A DNA stretch of 64,000 nucleotides from Urophycis tenuis (Eukaryota > Chordata > Actinopteri > Gadiformes > Phycidae), in contig JAXIVH010000008.1 of the NCBI GenBank assembly GCA_036785325.1, forward strand, positions 12,690,582-12,754,581. The letters are read 5' to 3'. Made by a program: the position numbers and the translations under genes. Shown here piece by piece: positions 45,101 to 56,500 of this stretch. The notes below the pieces were generated by a model that saw only the letters and a program-made list of their open reading frames with translations, had not been told where the DNA came from and made no database searches. Position 1 is the first letter of the stretch. The number at the start of each line of letters is the position of its first letter.

Positions 45101-47531
45101 CTGTGCGTTGGTGCCGCCTCGCAGGCCTTTCTTGGGATGGATGTGAATGATTACGCCAATAATGAATTGAATATATTTTTTTGCATTTCTGGAATCCATG
45201 AGCAGTGGGTGGGATGACCAAATGGGTTGACTCATGTAGACCTCTGAGAAACACCTGGTACTCAACTCTCCATTTGTTATTATAATTTATTGTTCTTAGC
45301 CGTTCAACAAAAAGACACTCCACTCAGCACCTCAACGTCGTCAGCCGTCACCCTAGTAACCAGCAGCACGGCCTCCGCGGCGATGGCGGCAGTGTCCAGC
45401 ACGGCTTGTTTCTCCTCCCCCTCGATGCCAGGAGATGTGCAGATCCCCACTGCCTCGGCAGACGTCGCTGCAGACATTGCCAAGTATACCAATAAAGTAA
45501 GTAATGGTCCCATCACTCATGGAAATCAGTCTTTGTTTAAAGTTGTAAGAGACTGTGCCTAGGTTTTACCACTCACTCACCCACACACACACACACACAC
45601 ACACACAATAACTTCAACCATGCATATCTCATGAACTACATGTAAGCAACATTGATGGTAATTGATGGCAGATGAAAAGATAATCATTTCAGATGCTAAA
45701 ATCTACTGTCATGACTACACAACCCAGTCTCACAGCAGTTCGTGAAATAGTCACGAAATAGTCCTAATCTATTGATTTGTGTACATGGACACATTTCATT
45801 ATAACCCAAACCTAACCCTAACCCTAACCCAAACCCTATAACCCCTAAACCCTAACCCTAACCCTAACCCCTAACAATGATATCGTAGGGTTAGAATATC
45901 ATTAAAAGGGAACTGGTGGCGGGTCCTTGGGTATCTTTAGCTGGCGTCTTCACCAAGAGGCTCATGGGTACTGTAGTATTTAACTGTAAAAACTTGGCGC
46001 AGAAATACATTAGTTTGAAAGTCGTGCTGAGTGTCACGAAAAAAAAGGAAATTCGTGTCCATGTACACAAATCAATAGATTACATTTTGTGACTATTTCA
46101 CGAACTACCGTGAGACTGTGTTGAACTGCAAGTTTTAATATTATGATCTATCATTTCAGATAATGGATGCAATCAAGGGAACAATGACTGAAATTTACAA
46201 TGACCTTTCCAAAAGTACCTCAGGGAATACAGTAGCAGAGGTTGGTCTGTTTCCTCAGATGTAACAAGACACTGACTGTCCTTAGAAGCAACACGACAAT
46301 GTTTCAAACTGTTGCTGCTGTTTGGTTCCGACAGATTCGGCGGCTAAGAATCGAAATAGAGAAACTCCAGTGGTTACATCAACAAGAGTTATCCGAAATG
46401 AAGCACAACCTGGGTAAGGGTTACTTCAATTGTCATTGATCCAACAATACTGAGATCACCTGATCTGACCCACATCGGGTTCGATGCGGCGTATGTGCAG
46501 AGCTGACCATGGCAGAGATGCGGCAGAGTCTGGAGCAGGAGAGAGAGAGGCTGGTTGCCGAGGTGAAGAAGCAGATGGAGGTGGAGAAGCAGCAGGCGAT
46601 AGATGAAACCAAGAAGAAGCAATGGTGTGCTAACTGCAGGAAGGAGGCCATTTTCTACTGCTGCTGGAACACCAGCTACTGTGACTACCCCTGCCAGCAG
46701 GCCCACTGGCCAGAGCACATGAAGTCTTGCACACAGTCAGGTAAACTGCACACAGCTCACATGTGTTAGAATAGCCAAGCAATTACTAAATCAATCGTGG
46801 AAGTGGCTTAACATGTAATTGGCACTAAAGCCGGCCAGCTAAATAACTGTGATTAAATAGACACCTATTGAGCGTTTGGTGGAAAACCTTGAAATATAAT
46901 TTCAATGTTTTTCCACATTTGCTAATTTAGGGTCTCAATGGATATATTCACATCCAGAGATTATGCAAGATCTGTTTGTTTGTTTGTTATTGTCCCTTAT
47001 TGATAAAGTCACATGTGCTGGCATACATGTCATTGTAGTTAAACAGTATTGATCATCATAGATTAAATTAAATTAATTGTACATATGTGCTAAGGGTAAG
47101 GTAGGAACAACAACTATTTAGTTATTAAGCAGATACTTTTATCTAACGTGACTTATACTGATTTCAGATACATGTACTTTAGGATCAGGTAGGGGTTAGG
47201 CATATTGCTCAAGGATGATACAGCTAGGCTGTAGACTTGTTGAACACCTTAGCCTGCACACTCTGCAATCATTGCCTCAACTTTTCTTCAGTTATATGCA
47301 TTTTTGTGTTTAATTTTTTTCCCTTGTTCTTTTTCCCTGATTCTAGCCACTGCCCCCCAGCAAGAGGGTGAGATAGAGCCTGCAGTAGAGGGTTCAAACA
47401 AGAGTTCAGGACCAACAAACAGTGTCCCCGTTCCCCTCAGAGACCCTGCAGTCCCTCCTCTGTCGGATAAAGACTGCAACTTGGAGAAGAGCTCAGAGAC
47501 TGTTAGTCATAACCCATCATTCCAGACTTGA
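34656..47531 (+). CDS. zmynd8: ZMYND8 (RACK7/PRKCBP1), PHD-bromo-PWWP-MYND chromatin reader, complete
   Basis: Twenty coding exons: 34656-34669, 38888-38952, 39415-39569, 40077-40298, 40513-40626, 41414-41506, 41610-41697, 41774-41829, 41918-41995, 42104-42219, 42335-42831, 42932-43075, 43204-43359, 43631-44161, 44570-45088, 45300-45496, 46160-46240, 46335-46413, 46501-46740, 47347-47531. All have GT-AG borders and phases agree; the sum is 3630 bp, 1209 residues plus stop. Domains: PHD about 99-149, bromodomain about 165-275, zinc ribbon and PWWP about 270-360, acidic Ser/Asp region about 600-640, coiled coil about 1043-1108, MYND 1111-1145. The family reads acetylated and methylated histone tails at enhancers and damage sites and recruits corepressors such as NuRD and KDM5. 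The start is the long-isoform ATG; a second usable ATG is at 38928. It is head to head with ncoa3. Confidence 0.95.
34670..38887 (+). other. zmynd8 intron 1
   Basis: 4.2 kb without recognisable coding sequence. It contains a GA repeat (36585-36695) abutting a CA repeat (36718-36785). Scattered reading frames show no family similarity. Confidence 0.7.
39187..39268. repeat. TA-rich long hairpin
   Basis: GAGGCTATATATACAGTATA at 39187-39206 faces an almost exact reverse complement ending TATATAGCCTC at 39268. The centre is ATATGTGTATATACATAT. It lies in zmynd8 intron 2. Confidence 0.75.
40077..42831 (+). CDS. zmynd8: zmynd8 histone-reader module exons (PHD, bromodomain, zinc ribbon, PWWP)
   Basis: Exon 40077-40298 holds the PHD finger (CWLCHREGQVLCCELCPRVY ... 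CLKL ... WFCPEC). Exons 40513-41829 encode the bromodomain, with FHPMDLCTLEK and the acetyl-lysine pocket Asn in HNCIIYNGGNH. Exon 41918-41995 encodes ECYLSACQKRDNWFCEPC, a zinc-binding segment. Exons 42104-42219 and 42335-42831 encode the PWWP domain (HPLVWAKLKGFPFWPAKAL ... DARFFGQHD), then a Ser-rich linker with RRISVSDLPRSPMSTNSS. These form one integrated reader unit in the known family structure. All key Cys/His and the pocket Asn are present. Confidence 0.95.
41170..41276. repeat. (CT)n microsatellite
   Basis: About 60 bp of pure CT then mixed CT/CTTT, in zmynd8 intron 5. A (TG)n run at 42068-42100 ends at the next downstream acceptor, at exon 42104. Confidence 0.9.
42932..45496 (+). 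CDS. zmynd8: zmynd8 linker exons (acidic and Pro/Ala/Gln-rich)
   Basis: Exons 42932-43075, 43204-43359, 43631-44161, 44570-45088 and 45300-45496. Conserved islands are ASILNLNL, SRFQLNLDKTIESCKAQL, GVEHSDSEESDKSDSSDSE (acidic, likely phosphorylated), SDSERELVIDLGEEQ, KFQTSSQKWHMQKIQRQQLN, RYQTRQAVK and TASADVAADIAKYT. In between is low-complexity Ser/Pro/Ala sequence that differs freely from human. Some family interaction motifs for the NuRD complex lie in this region. Acceptor 44569 lies just after an 18-bp poly-C run. Confidence 0.9.
44203..44475. mobile_element. Dispersed teleost repeat beginning CAAGTCAAGTCAAGTCAACTTTATTGTC
   Basis: (CAAGT)n then AACTTTATTGTCAGTTTCAC, CAAATGTACAGGACATACAC and AT-rich ATATAAAC repeats. 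This resembles a common interspersed fish repeat whose start is AAGTCAAGTCAACTTTATTGTC. I am unsure of its class (LINE 3' end or DNA element). It lies in a zmynd8 intron. Confidence 0.55.
45724..46124. mobile_element. MITE-like inverted-repeat element containing telomeric repeats
   Basis: About 400 bp. The left arm (45724-45792) includes GTTCGTGAAATAGTCACGAA and ATCTATTGATTTGTGTACAT. The right arm (46053-46123) is its imperfect reverse complement, ending TTTCACGAACTACCGTGAGA then CTGTG. Arms of about 70 bp flank a short body with CCCTAA repeats. No coding capacity. It lies in the zmynd8 intron between exons 45300-45496 and 46160-46240, close to the latter's acceptor. Confidence 0.75.
45803..45874. 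repeat. Interstitial telomere-like (CCCTAA)n
   Basis: About 70 bp of CCCTAA units with CCCAAA and CCCCTAA variants, lying inside the inverted-repeat element. Confidence 0.9.
46160..46740 (+). CDS. zmynd8: zmynd8 coiled-coil and MYND zinc-finger exons
   Basis: Exons 46160-46240 (MDAIKGTMTEIYNDLSK), 46335-46413 (RRLRIEIEKLQWLHQQELSE) and 46501-46740. Heptad-rich sequence leads into the MYND finger, CANCRKEAIFYCCWN, then CDYPCQQAHW and HMKSC, with all zinc ligands present. MYND binds PPPLI-type corepressor peptides in this family. The donor after 46240 is GTTGGT, weaker than usual. Confidence 0.95.
47128..47230 (+). mobile_element. Degraded SINE core
   Basis: AAGCAGATACTTTTATCTAACGTGACTTATA is a diverged copy of the fish SINE core AGCAGACGCTTTTATCCAAAGCGACTTACA. 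It lies in the last zmynd8 intron. Confidence 0.6.
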
Positions 47532-48419
47532 CTGTGTACAGCTTAAAAAAAAGACAAAGAAACATGCTAAAGGACATTGTAGTTCTTTCAAAACTCCATG
47601 GGATCAACCTATAGGATTAGCTTATTTGCCTCCTTCAGTTTCTTCCCCTTTCATGGACCGGTGTACCCCCTGAGCACAACGGATTCATCTCATTTAACTG
47701 TTACTAAATGCACATAAAGACTACCCAGTAACCCAATTGTCCCAGTGACCCAATTGATATTTGTTTTGGCATTTTTCTTTGCCAGTGCCAATTAAGTGGA
47801 CAGCATTGGCAGCCTGGTGTGATGGTAAATAATTGAACAGGGTTATTTGAAATAACATCTGAAAATATAATCATATTGGCAACATCATTGTTTTTATCAA
47901 AAGACTATCACAAGGAATGTCTGTGAATTTCTGTAATATATATTTATTATGTTTCTTGTATTATTGCCTCATGTATAGTTAAGAAAAAGGTGTTTTTTAT
48001 GTGTGAAATCCTGTGATTTGCAAGATTGTTTTGTCATTTTTTCAATGTCCTTGTTAGTTCTCGTCTCCACTCCATCTTGTAGCAGTCTGTCATTACGGAA
48101 TAAAACACAAATGATATTGTAATTATAAAAATACAAAGGTACAATATTTAAATGTAGAATTATATTACATCTGAGAACGATGCAGAACTGTAAATATTTT
48201 ACCAATTATTGCCTTTTTTATTTCATTAATTTATTGTGTGATATTTTTTCTGCCAAGATCAGTCAACTTGCTTTTCAGTGGAGGCACTTACACGATGGTT
48301 GTATTATGCTGTATAGTAAATTTTATGTTGAGGAAAATAACTGCGACTCTGATGTTTTAATAAAACCAAATCACCTTGAAAATGGAACATTATAACAACA
48401 AAAGTGAAGAGATAATAAA
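47532..48419 (+). terminator. zmynd8 3' UTR with candidate poly(A) signals
   Basis: AATAAA occurs at 48099-48104, 48359-48364 and 48414-48419 after the stop codon at 47529-47531. The second sits in a classic TTTTAATAAAACC setting. About 850 bp of AT-rich UTR. Confidence 0.65.
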
Positions 48420-48529
48420 TCCAGGTCCAGGCACTCAAGTTGCTGTTAGTGAATTAGTACCGTACACTTAGAGTGCTTCCTCGCCTGCCCACTAGAGGCG
48501 CTGTGTGTACAGTATGGTTAGCCAGTAAA

Positions 48530-48641
48530 CAGACAGCCATCTGCCGCAGTCAGTGAACGCAGAGTGGTAGCCAGCGGGAATGGAAAATGGAGGATTGACC
48601 GAAGGAATTGCGACGACATAATATCGATGATTTGGTCGTAG
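48530..48641 (+). promoter_or_regulatory. Probable dido1 first exon and promoter region
   Basis: A moderately GC-rich stretch just 3' of zmynd8 ends at a GTGGGT donor (48642). It holds AAAATGGAGG. A degenerate CTCF-like CCACTAGAGGCGCT lies just upstream (48489-48502). No reading frame joins the coding exon, so it would be 5' UTR. Tentative. Confidence 0.35.
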
Positions 48642-50487
48642 GTGGGTAACTTCAACAGTCCAGAAAGTAATGCAGGCTGGTGTGTACTGTGTGTGGATTT
48701 TACCATTGTATGCTGTTGCCGTTTCACTCTGGGATACAAAATAGTTTCGCAATGTAAGGTTGAAGACGACGCGGCTAATGAAGTAGCTTGTAAGCTAGCG
48801 TAACCTTGTTACCAACTGTCGTTATTTTATATCGGATATATGTAACTAAGTACTTATTGCCAGTGTGCCCAGTTTTAAGGCATTGCAAGTATAACTTGAC
48901 GCACTCTAAATGGCATGCTAATTGTTTTCACACATTCATGGCCTAGACTTCTTTTGGTGTTTTTCGCAACTGCTAGCTAGGTGCTGCAGACCCCGTGCAC
49001 GTTTTAGCATAATCGCTTCAATGCTATGGTATGTGCGCGGAGTTAACAATTTACATAAAACAAACTAGGCGTGGTGGTTTTAGTTGGAGTGGTGCATAGG
49101 ATGCACAGATAATAAAGATCCTTGACATGATCCATGACAACAATCGTCAATGTTCTTCGCCGTTATCTAGCCATGCTGTTGTATGTGCAGGATTAATTTA
49201 GCATTCTGCTGCGTGGCGGTAGTCTTGTTCCAGTCACTCGGTGGATATCGTTTTAGTGGATCTCAACCGACGTTGTGTTTGACTTGCGTGTGTTCGAATG
49301 TAATGGGTCGTCCGGTGTCGACCCAGCCTGGTTCACTACCGCACCACGGGCCCGCAGCGTCCAGCACGATGCCAAGTTGTACTTGATTGGGACCATTTAG
49401 ACATTATATTGATCCTTGATGGAAGACCATGCGGTGCAAGATTTACTACGTCGTGGATTAAAGTGAAAAAGAAGCCATTTGGGATGATGAGTATGGCTGG
49501 GCTGAAATACAGTCGCCCCCGCCCCGCACTTCTTGGGCAACAATTGCTCCTTTCACATGTTTCGGTTCGTGACTGCCAACCGTCTTCTGTCCTCCTTTCT
49601 TCAACGATTACGTTTCCTTTCGGAGGTTTATTAGCGTTTGTTTTCTTGACGTTGAACTTTTTAGAACGCATGTGCCTATCAATTATGTAATTTGTGCATG
49701 TCGAAAAAAACCGATTCTATAATTTATAGCACACTATTTTTGTATTGTCTAATCGATATCGTCACAGAAAGCAGTTTGTCATTGTTGTTGATGTAAGTAG
49801 AGTGTAATTTAAATTTAAACCCTAAGCAGTTGGTGTATAGTGGGTTTGTAGCTTCGCAACGTGGCCAATGTCACTGCTTTGAAGTGAAGTGCTCAGATTA
49901 CATGTATACATGTTACCATGTATACAAATATGGTTTGGCAAATTCATATTTTGCATGGACTTTGCATCCTGTTGCCTTTGTACATAATCTACTTAGTCTG
50001 ACGTGTGTTCCTCTGTCCTGTATGTCCAGTAATCCTGAATCCACACAGATGTCTTCTAACTAGATGCCTTTCTTATGAAGAAGCACATTGTTATGGCCCA
50101 TCACCACTGCAGGTACATCTAGAGGACAGTTTAAGTTGTTTTTGAAACGCATACACAGTTCTGACTCGATGCGGCAACTAATTTGTATAAATTTGAACTA
50201 GTTGTTAACATGTAAATAGCAGGCCCTTGGTCTCATTATCACATGGTGGTTCAAATGGCTGGTTTGTAAAGTAACCATATATATATATATATATATATTT
50301 TTTCGAGGATGCACGTTTAAATGAGGGTATAAATGAAGATATCCTTTTTAATTCCTTTTCCAAAGGCATTAAAAACCTGTCCAGGCACTTCCTGTACTCT
50401 CTAAACTGCAGCAGTTGTAGCTATGCCATGTACACTGAGAAGAGTAACCCACAGCTGGTCTCTTGTGCTTGTCTTTTTTAACTATAG
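48642..50487 (+). other. Presumed dido1 intron 1
   Basis: No coding sequence recognised. AT-rich, with a TA run at 50277-50297. It ends at the acceptor TTTTTTAACTATAG (50487). Confidence 0.5.
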
Positions 50488-50524
50488 AGATTGAGTTTGA
50501 AAGTAGTGCTTGACTCCATCATCT

Positions 50525-53500
50525 ATGGAGGAGAATATGAGCCCTGTGCTCTCTCTAGCTCCCCAGCCAGAGCAGAGCCAGGACCCTTTGGATAGCTGCG
50601 CTCAAGGTACCTTGAAAAAGCATCTTTTCACTTAGCGGGTTGATGGTTTTGTAAGCTTTTGAAAGGTCCAATGGATTTAGTTAGTTTAGGGCAAGCCCCC
50701 TGTATACTTCAGACAAAGCAGTCATTGGCTTTTTTACAAAGACAAAATGGCAGATTTGCTAAGTTGTAGCTCCGTGCTGGGCACCGATTATCGCAGGGTA
50801 CTCAGCCGAACTCGTCAAACTTTCCCTACATGAAGGGTTGCCTCTCCTCTCAGCAGTTTCATCCGTCACAGCCTACATGACCAACAACAATTTAGTTTTA
50901 AGTATATCGGGCCTTTGGGGTAAGTAAACCCCCCAGAATGGTGATCAAAAGTGTTGTACCTCGCAGAAGACATGATGGCGCCTGTTCGTAAATATGCAGT
51001 GTCTGTTCTTTACCAGACCACCATTTGTGGGTTGTGTACACCAGTTGTGATGTACACACCACTAATATTACTATTTATATTCCTTGAGTCCAATATTGAG
51101 AGTGCAGAGTCCTGACCGACAAGTTCATGCCATCCCACATACTAGCTTCCTATGTAGTGTAGATCTATGTTCCAGCAGATGAGATCTCTGGCCATGTTGA
51201 TGTTTACCTCCATGGGGTTGTCCATTACTGGCTAGTCCGTGAACTAGGCACTAGTGCTTTGTTAGCGCCTTGAGTTCAGCATTAGCCCTCCCAAAGTATT
51301 CGTGGTTAACTCACCATAACCCTTTGTCAACAGCTGCCGAAACAGAAAATAAAGTCGAGGCAGAGTGCCACGAACCAGACGACAATGGCCCCAAAGAGCA
51401 GCTAGAGGAGTCCGGCCAATCTCCCAAAACCACCACCGGCGAGGTGAGAAAGACCTGGGGTTTCCGTCGGACCACCATCGCCAAGAGAGACATGCCCGTA
51501 GAAGCCACGGCTGAGCCTCAGGAGAGCCGCGGCGGCGCAGTGCGCCGCAGTGGTCGGCAGTCGAAGCGCACGGACAAGCTGGAGGAGTTCCTCTCCTCCA
51601 CGGCCAAGAGGGCGGCGAGGCGCAGCGGCCCCTCCAGCATCGAAAGCGGCGACCCGCCGTCCCAGACGCCGACGGACGCGGAGACGGCCTCGGAGGCCAG
51701 CTTCGACGGCAACGCCGACGCCAAGGCGGCGGACGACAAGTCCCCCTCCCCGGAGAGGAGGACCCGGAGCGGCGCCCGGAAACCGCCCGCCGGCAAGGCC
51801 CGCGGCGGCAGGCTGACGAGGAGCCGCGGGGGAGGAGGCGGCGCCGCCACCGCCGCAAAAGACGACGGGAGCTCGGAGAACGAGGAGGACAGCTGTGAAG
51901 ACACGGCCGCCAAGGGCCAGCCGCAGAACAAGAGCCAGGAGGACGCCCAGGAGGACGCCAAAGAGGCCTGCCCCAACGACGAGATGAAGGCCGGCGGTGA
52001 TTTGTCGGGCGGCGGTCCGGAGGTGGACTCTGAGAATCAGGAGCAGGCCGCCAAGCAGCCGCCCACGGAGGAGAATGCCGAAGAGGAGGTGAAGGAGGAG
52101 CCAAGCCGGGAGAGTGAGAAGGACACGGAGGACGAAGGCAAGGAGAAGCCCCCCCCTGGGGGCTTGGCGAAGCGCGGGCCGATCAGAACCTACACCAATA
52201 AGAAGAAGGCATCCAATAAGAGCGCCACGGCGGCGCCAGCGCCGGGTAAACAGCCCCCCGCCCCCGCCATGAAGGGAGCCTTCACGGCCAGGAGAGAACC
52301 AAACAGGCCCAACGCCGCCCAGCCGGCCACCCGGAACCGCAGCTCTCCGGAAGGCCCCGACGACGAAGAGGACGATGAGGACGAAGACTCCCTGACCTCC
52401 ACGTCCACCACGTCGTCCTCCTCTTCGTCTGACTCCGACGAGGGAGGCTACGACCCCAACGCCCTCTACTGCATCTGTCGCCAGAAACACAACAAACGGT
52501 AATCCCCTCCCCCCTAATGCTTTTATCTAATCCTGCTAGTGGTGGGCTATTCAGGTGTTTTGGTCCAGAGTAGAGCTTGTATTTTTCCCATACCTGTCGT
52601 CCTTGCTCAAGTATTCCTTGAGGTCTGAGGACCCCTTCAGACCCTTTGCCTGGGAGTCAAACCCCCTAACCACCGTGCCATGTGTTTTAATGATGGTGTG
52701 TTCGACACGATTCGGGTCGAGGGTCAAAGTCATTTGCTCGCCCCCTGCTCTGACGGCGCGGCCACTCACCTTGTTCACGCCCACCTCGCTCAGGTTCATG
52801 ATCTGCTGCGACCGCTGCGAGGAGTGGTTCCACGGCGACTGCGTGGGCATCACAGAGGCCCGCGGGCGCCTGATGGAGAGGAACGGCGAGGACTACGTCT
52901 GCCCCAACTGCACCGCCCGCAAGAGCCAGGTGCTGCGGCCCGCCACCGGCGCCCTGGCCACGGGCCTGGACGCCGCCAAGGCCCTGGCCGAGGCCCGCAG
53001 AGCCGAGTCCGGCTGCGCGGCCGGCCCGGCCACCGCGGCCCCCTTGGCGTCGGGGGCGGCCGCCGAGGAAAAGCTCGGCGACGAGCCGGGCATCAAGGGC
53101 CGCATAGAGAAGGCCACCAACCCCACCGGCAAGAAGAAGATCAAGATCTTTCAACCGGTATGTTCTTGTGTCGGAGTCGGTGTCTGTAAATCTGTGTTCA
53201 TGGTTTAAAGCAGGAGAATGTTGCATCCACCGTTGGGCCAATTTGTAAAGCGCCTCTTCCCGTTGCAGTGTTCGCCCCTCAAACCGTGGTTTGGCCGTTG
53301 TTTTTGTTTTTTTCGAGCGCGAGACTGCTTAGAAACGGTCCCAAAGCGACGTTGCAATGTAATTGTGTTTGCTCCGTGGCTCCCAAGCAGGCTCTACAGC
53401 ACACATTGGCGCTGAAGTCACCGCCCTCCGCCGACCCCCAGCAGAAAGTGGCTTCCAACGTGGAGGTGAAGACCACGCCGGCGCCGGGAACCGACCAGAC

Positions 53501-56500
53501 GGCGGAGGCGCAGGCCGACAGCGCCTCCCTGCCCAAGTGCATCGGGCCGGGCTGCGAGAACAACGCCCAGCCGGACTCGGTCTACTGCGGCAACGTGTGC
53601 ATCCTGAAGCACGCGGCGGCGGCCATGAAGTCCTTCACGGACAGCAAGGAGCCCAAGGAGAAGGCCCCGGGTCAGAGGAAGCCAAGCGCCACGTCTACTG
53701 CCAAGGTAACCCGGGATCGCTACAGGCACAGTGCCCTTTAAGACCCTCCCTTTATTGGGCTCAATCCTCTTAAACACTATGGTTTTGTAGGTTAATGATT
53801 CATTTGGTTCCTCGAGCCCGCGTTTACTTGTGATGTGAAGGATTTGTGGCTACTTCCGTGCCTTGTCAATAAAAGGAACTTCTTGAGGTCGGGATTTTCA
53901 TAGACGATGAACAAGTGTTTGTTTGATTTGCTGTTTTTGTGTATAGAAATTGTTAATTCAGTTCATAACGTGTCTTTCTGGAGCAGCAGTTAGGAGGAAC
54001 CCACAGCTTATTTTGGGGGGAATCCCGAACACTTTGCCAGGATGTTTATGTTTTCTGATGTAAATAAACTCCCTCTTTAAGTTTGGTTTGGGTAAACCAG
54101 CTAGAATTATCTATGATAAGCTTCATATCAAGTCATTTTAATGATATTATAATTTGGCAATTGGCACTTTTATTATTTTATGTAATTGTAATTTGAAAGT
54201 CCTTGATCTATATACTTTATATTTGTATTATATATATATATGTGTATGCTATAGTCTTGCTAAAGCTAGCCAAATATGACAAAAAAAGTGTAAATATGAC
54301 ATGAAACAAGTCTGACAAGTAAGGGGTTGTGTACTTTCAAGCGCTGATGAGCCCAGCTAGTAGACATGACCATGTACACGGTAATGTATTTACTGACCTG
54401 TACTGATCCACAATGGTGTGACCTCAAAGGCAGGCTTCTTTTCACGATGAATCATTAACTGGGTAATCTCTGCCACCTACCTATTCCCTCTGCAGGCATG
54501 TGTATTGATCTTTCAGTCCACGCCTCAACACTAAATTAATGATATTTGTGGTTTGAATGTATGGCTAGCCCAATCAGACATGGTGACACCATCATAATGG
54601 TTATAGGGGAATAGAGCTGACTCCATTTCTGTTGCATGCTTAGCTTTTTTTAAAGGAATAACCAGAACGAAACCTGTATTGATTTATTGGTAACAGTAGT
54701 CTGTGTCCACTGGGATTGTTTAAAATGATGGTTTTTAGATCTGTAGGACGGTCGGGTCTTGTATTGAAAGAGATCTTGATTGCTAAATATTGACTCTAAT
54801 CAATCCTGGACAAACACATTACCATATATTTTGAATGGGTAAACACGACAGCACATTCAAAGGGGCCAACATAATGCTGGTGTTTAAAATGACTGCCTTT
54901 AAGCATTTTACAAGGTCCTATGGAATCGATTCCTCAGGACCACCTGGCCCCAACTTGGCCAATGGTGGCTGGATAATGAGGCGAGTGGTTGTCGTTTAAT
55001 GGCAGTGCCCTGGTGACAGGGGTGTCAGTGGGACATGGAAAACAAATCCAGTCCTTCTAATGACCTCTAGTTCCTAGTTTCTCAAGTGATACTTTTTAGG
55101 GTACTTTTTTTTCTCGTTTCCCTCGTAATAAAAATGAGTAATATGAATGCTATCTTAATAAAATCAGGTGAAGCTGAATACCACATGAAGTCAATCTGAA
55201 TAGGCCTACTAGCATACAAATATGACAAAGCATTTGTCATATTTTTGAGGCACAAGCATACCTAATATTTGCAATGCACATTGAATTATTCCCATTAACT
55301 TTTTTCAGTTTGGTACTGGGAACCCTACTTTGCTGTAAAAACTGTTAATCTGTTCATTCATAAAAAAAATAGTTGGGAGATCCCCCGTGCTAGTTGACAG
55401 TTGGTCTGTCCACGAGCAGAGTGAAGTCCTAGGTCCTGCAGCATGTTATAGTAGATGGTCTGTCCACGAGCAGTATGAAGTCCTAGATCCTGCAGCGTGT
55501 TGTAGTAGATGGTCTGTCTATGAGCAGAGTGAAGTCCTAGGTCCTGTAGCACGTTGTAGGAGATGGTCTGTCCACGAGCAGAGTGTAGTCCTAGGTCCTG
55601 TACCACGTTGTAGTAGATGGTCTGTCCACGAGCAGAGTGAAGTCCTAGGTCCTGCAGCATGTTGTAGTAGATGGTCTGTCCACGAGCAGAGTGAAGTCCT
55701 AGGTCCTGCAGCATGTTATAGTAGATGGTCTGTCCACGAGCAGTATGAAGTCCTAGATCCTGCAGCGTGTTGTAGTAGATGGTCTGTCTATGAGCAGAGT
55801 GAAGTCCTAGGTCCTGTACCATGTTGTAGTAGATGGTCTGTCCACGAGCAGAGTGTAGTCCTAGGTCCTGTAGCACGTTGTAGGAGATGGTCTGTCTACG
55901 AGCAGAGGGAAGTCCTAGGTCCTGTAGCATGTTGTAGTAGATGGTCTGTCTACGAGCAGAGGGAAGTCCTAGGTCCTGTAGCATGTTGTAGTAGATGGTC
56001 TGTCCACGAGCAGAGTGAAGTCCTAGGTCCTGTAGCATGTTGTAGTAGATGTTCTGTCCACGAGCAGAGTGAAGTCCTAGGTCCTGTACATGTTGTAGTA
56101 GATGTTCTGTCCACGAGCAGAGTGAAGTCCTAGGTCCTGCAGCATGTTGTAGTAGATGGTCTGTCCACGAGCAGAGTGAAGTCCTAGGTCCTGTAGCATG
56201 TTGTAGTAGATGTTCTGTCCACGAGCAGAGTGAAGTCCTAGGTCCTGTAGCATGTTGTAGTAGATGGTCTGTCCACGAGCAGAGTGAGGTCCTAGGTCCT
56301 GTAGCATGTTGAGCCCTTAAGCCCCCGTGGCCTATCCAGCCCAGGATGCTCTCTCTCTCTCTCTCGCGCTCTCTTGCATTCTCTCTCTCACCGTCTCACT
56401 GACTGTCTCTCCGTCTCCTCCCCTCCAGAGGAGCGCCGCTAGCGGGATGAGGACGACGGCGGCCTCCGCGCGGGAGCCGGGGGACGGCGGTGACTCGGAC

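Noticed and set aside
51262..52490. Long minus-strand frames opposite the large dido1 exon
   Set aside because: Antisense shadow of coding, GC-rich sequence.
55358..56307. Reading frames of 226-248 codons on both strands with 18-residue repeats
   Set aside because: Explained by a 54-bp tandem unit divisible by 3. No start context, splice links or known domain, and it lies in a dido1 intron.
55400..56311. CRISPR-like array
   Set aside because: The repeat is contiguous, with no unique spacers, in a vertebrate intron.
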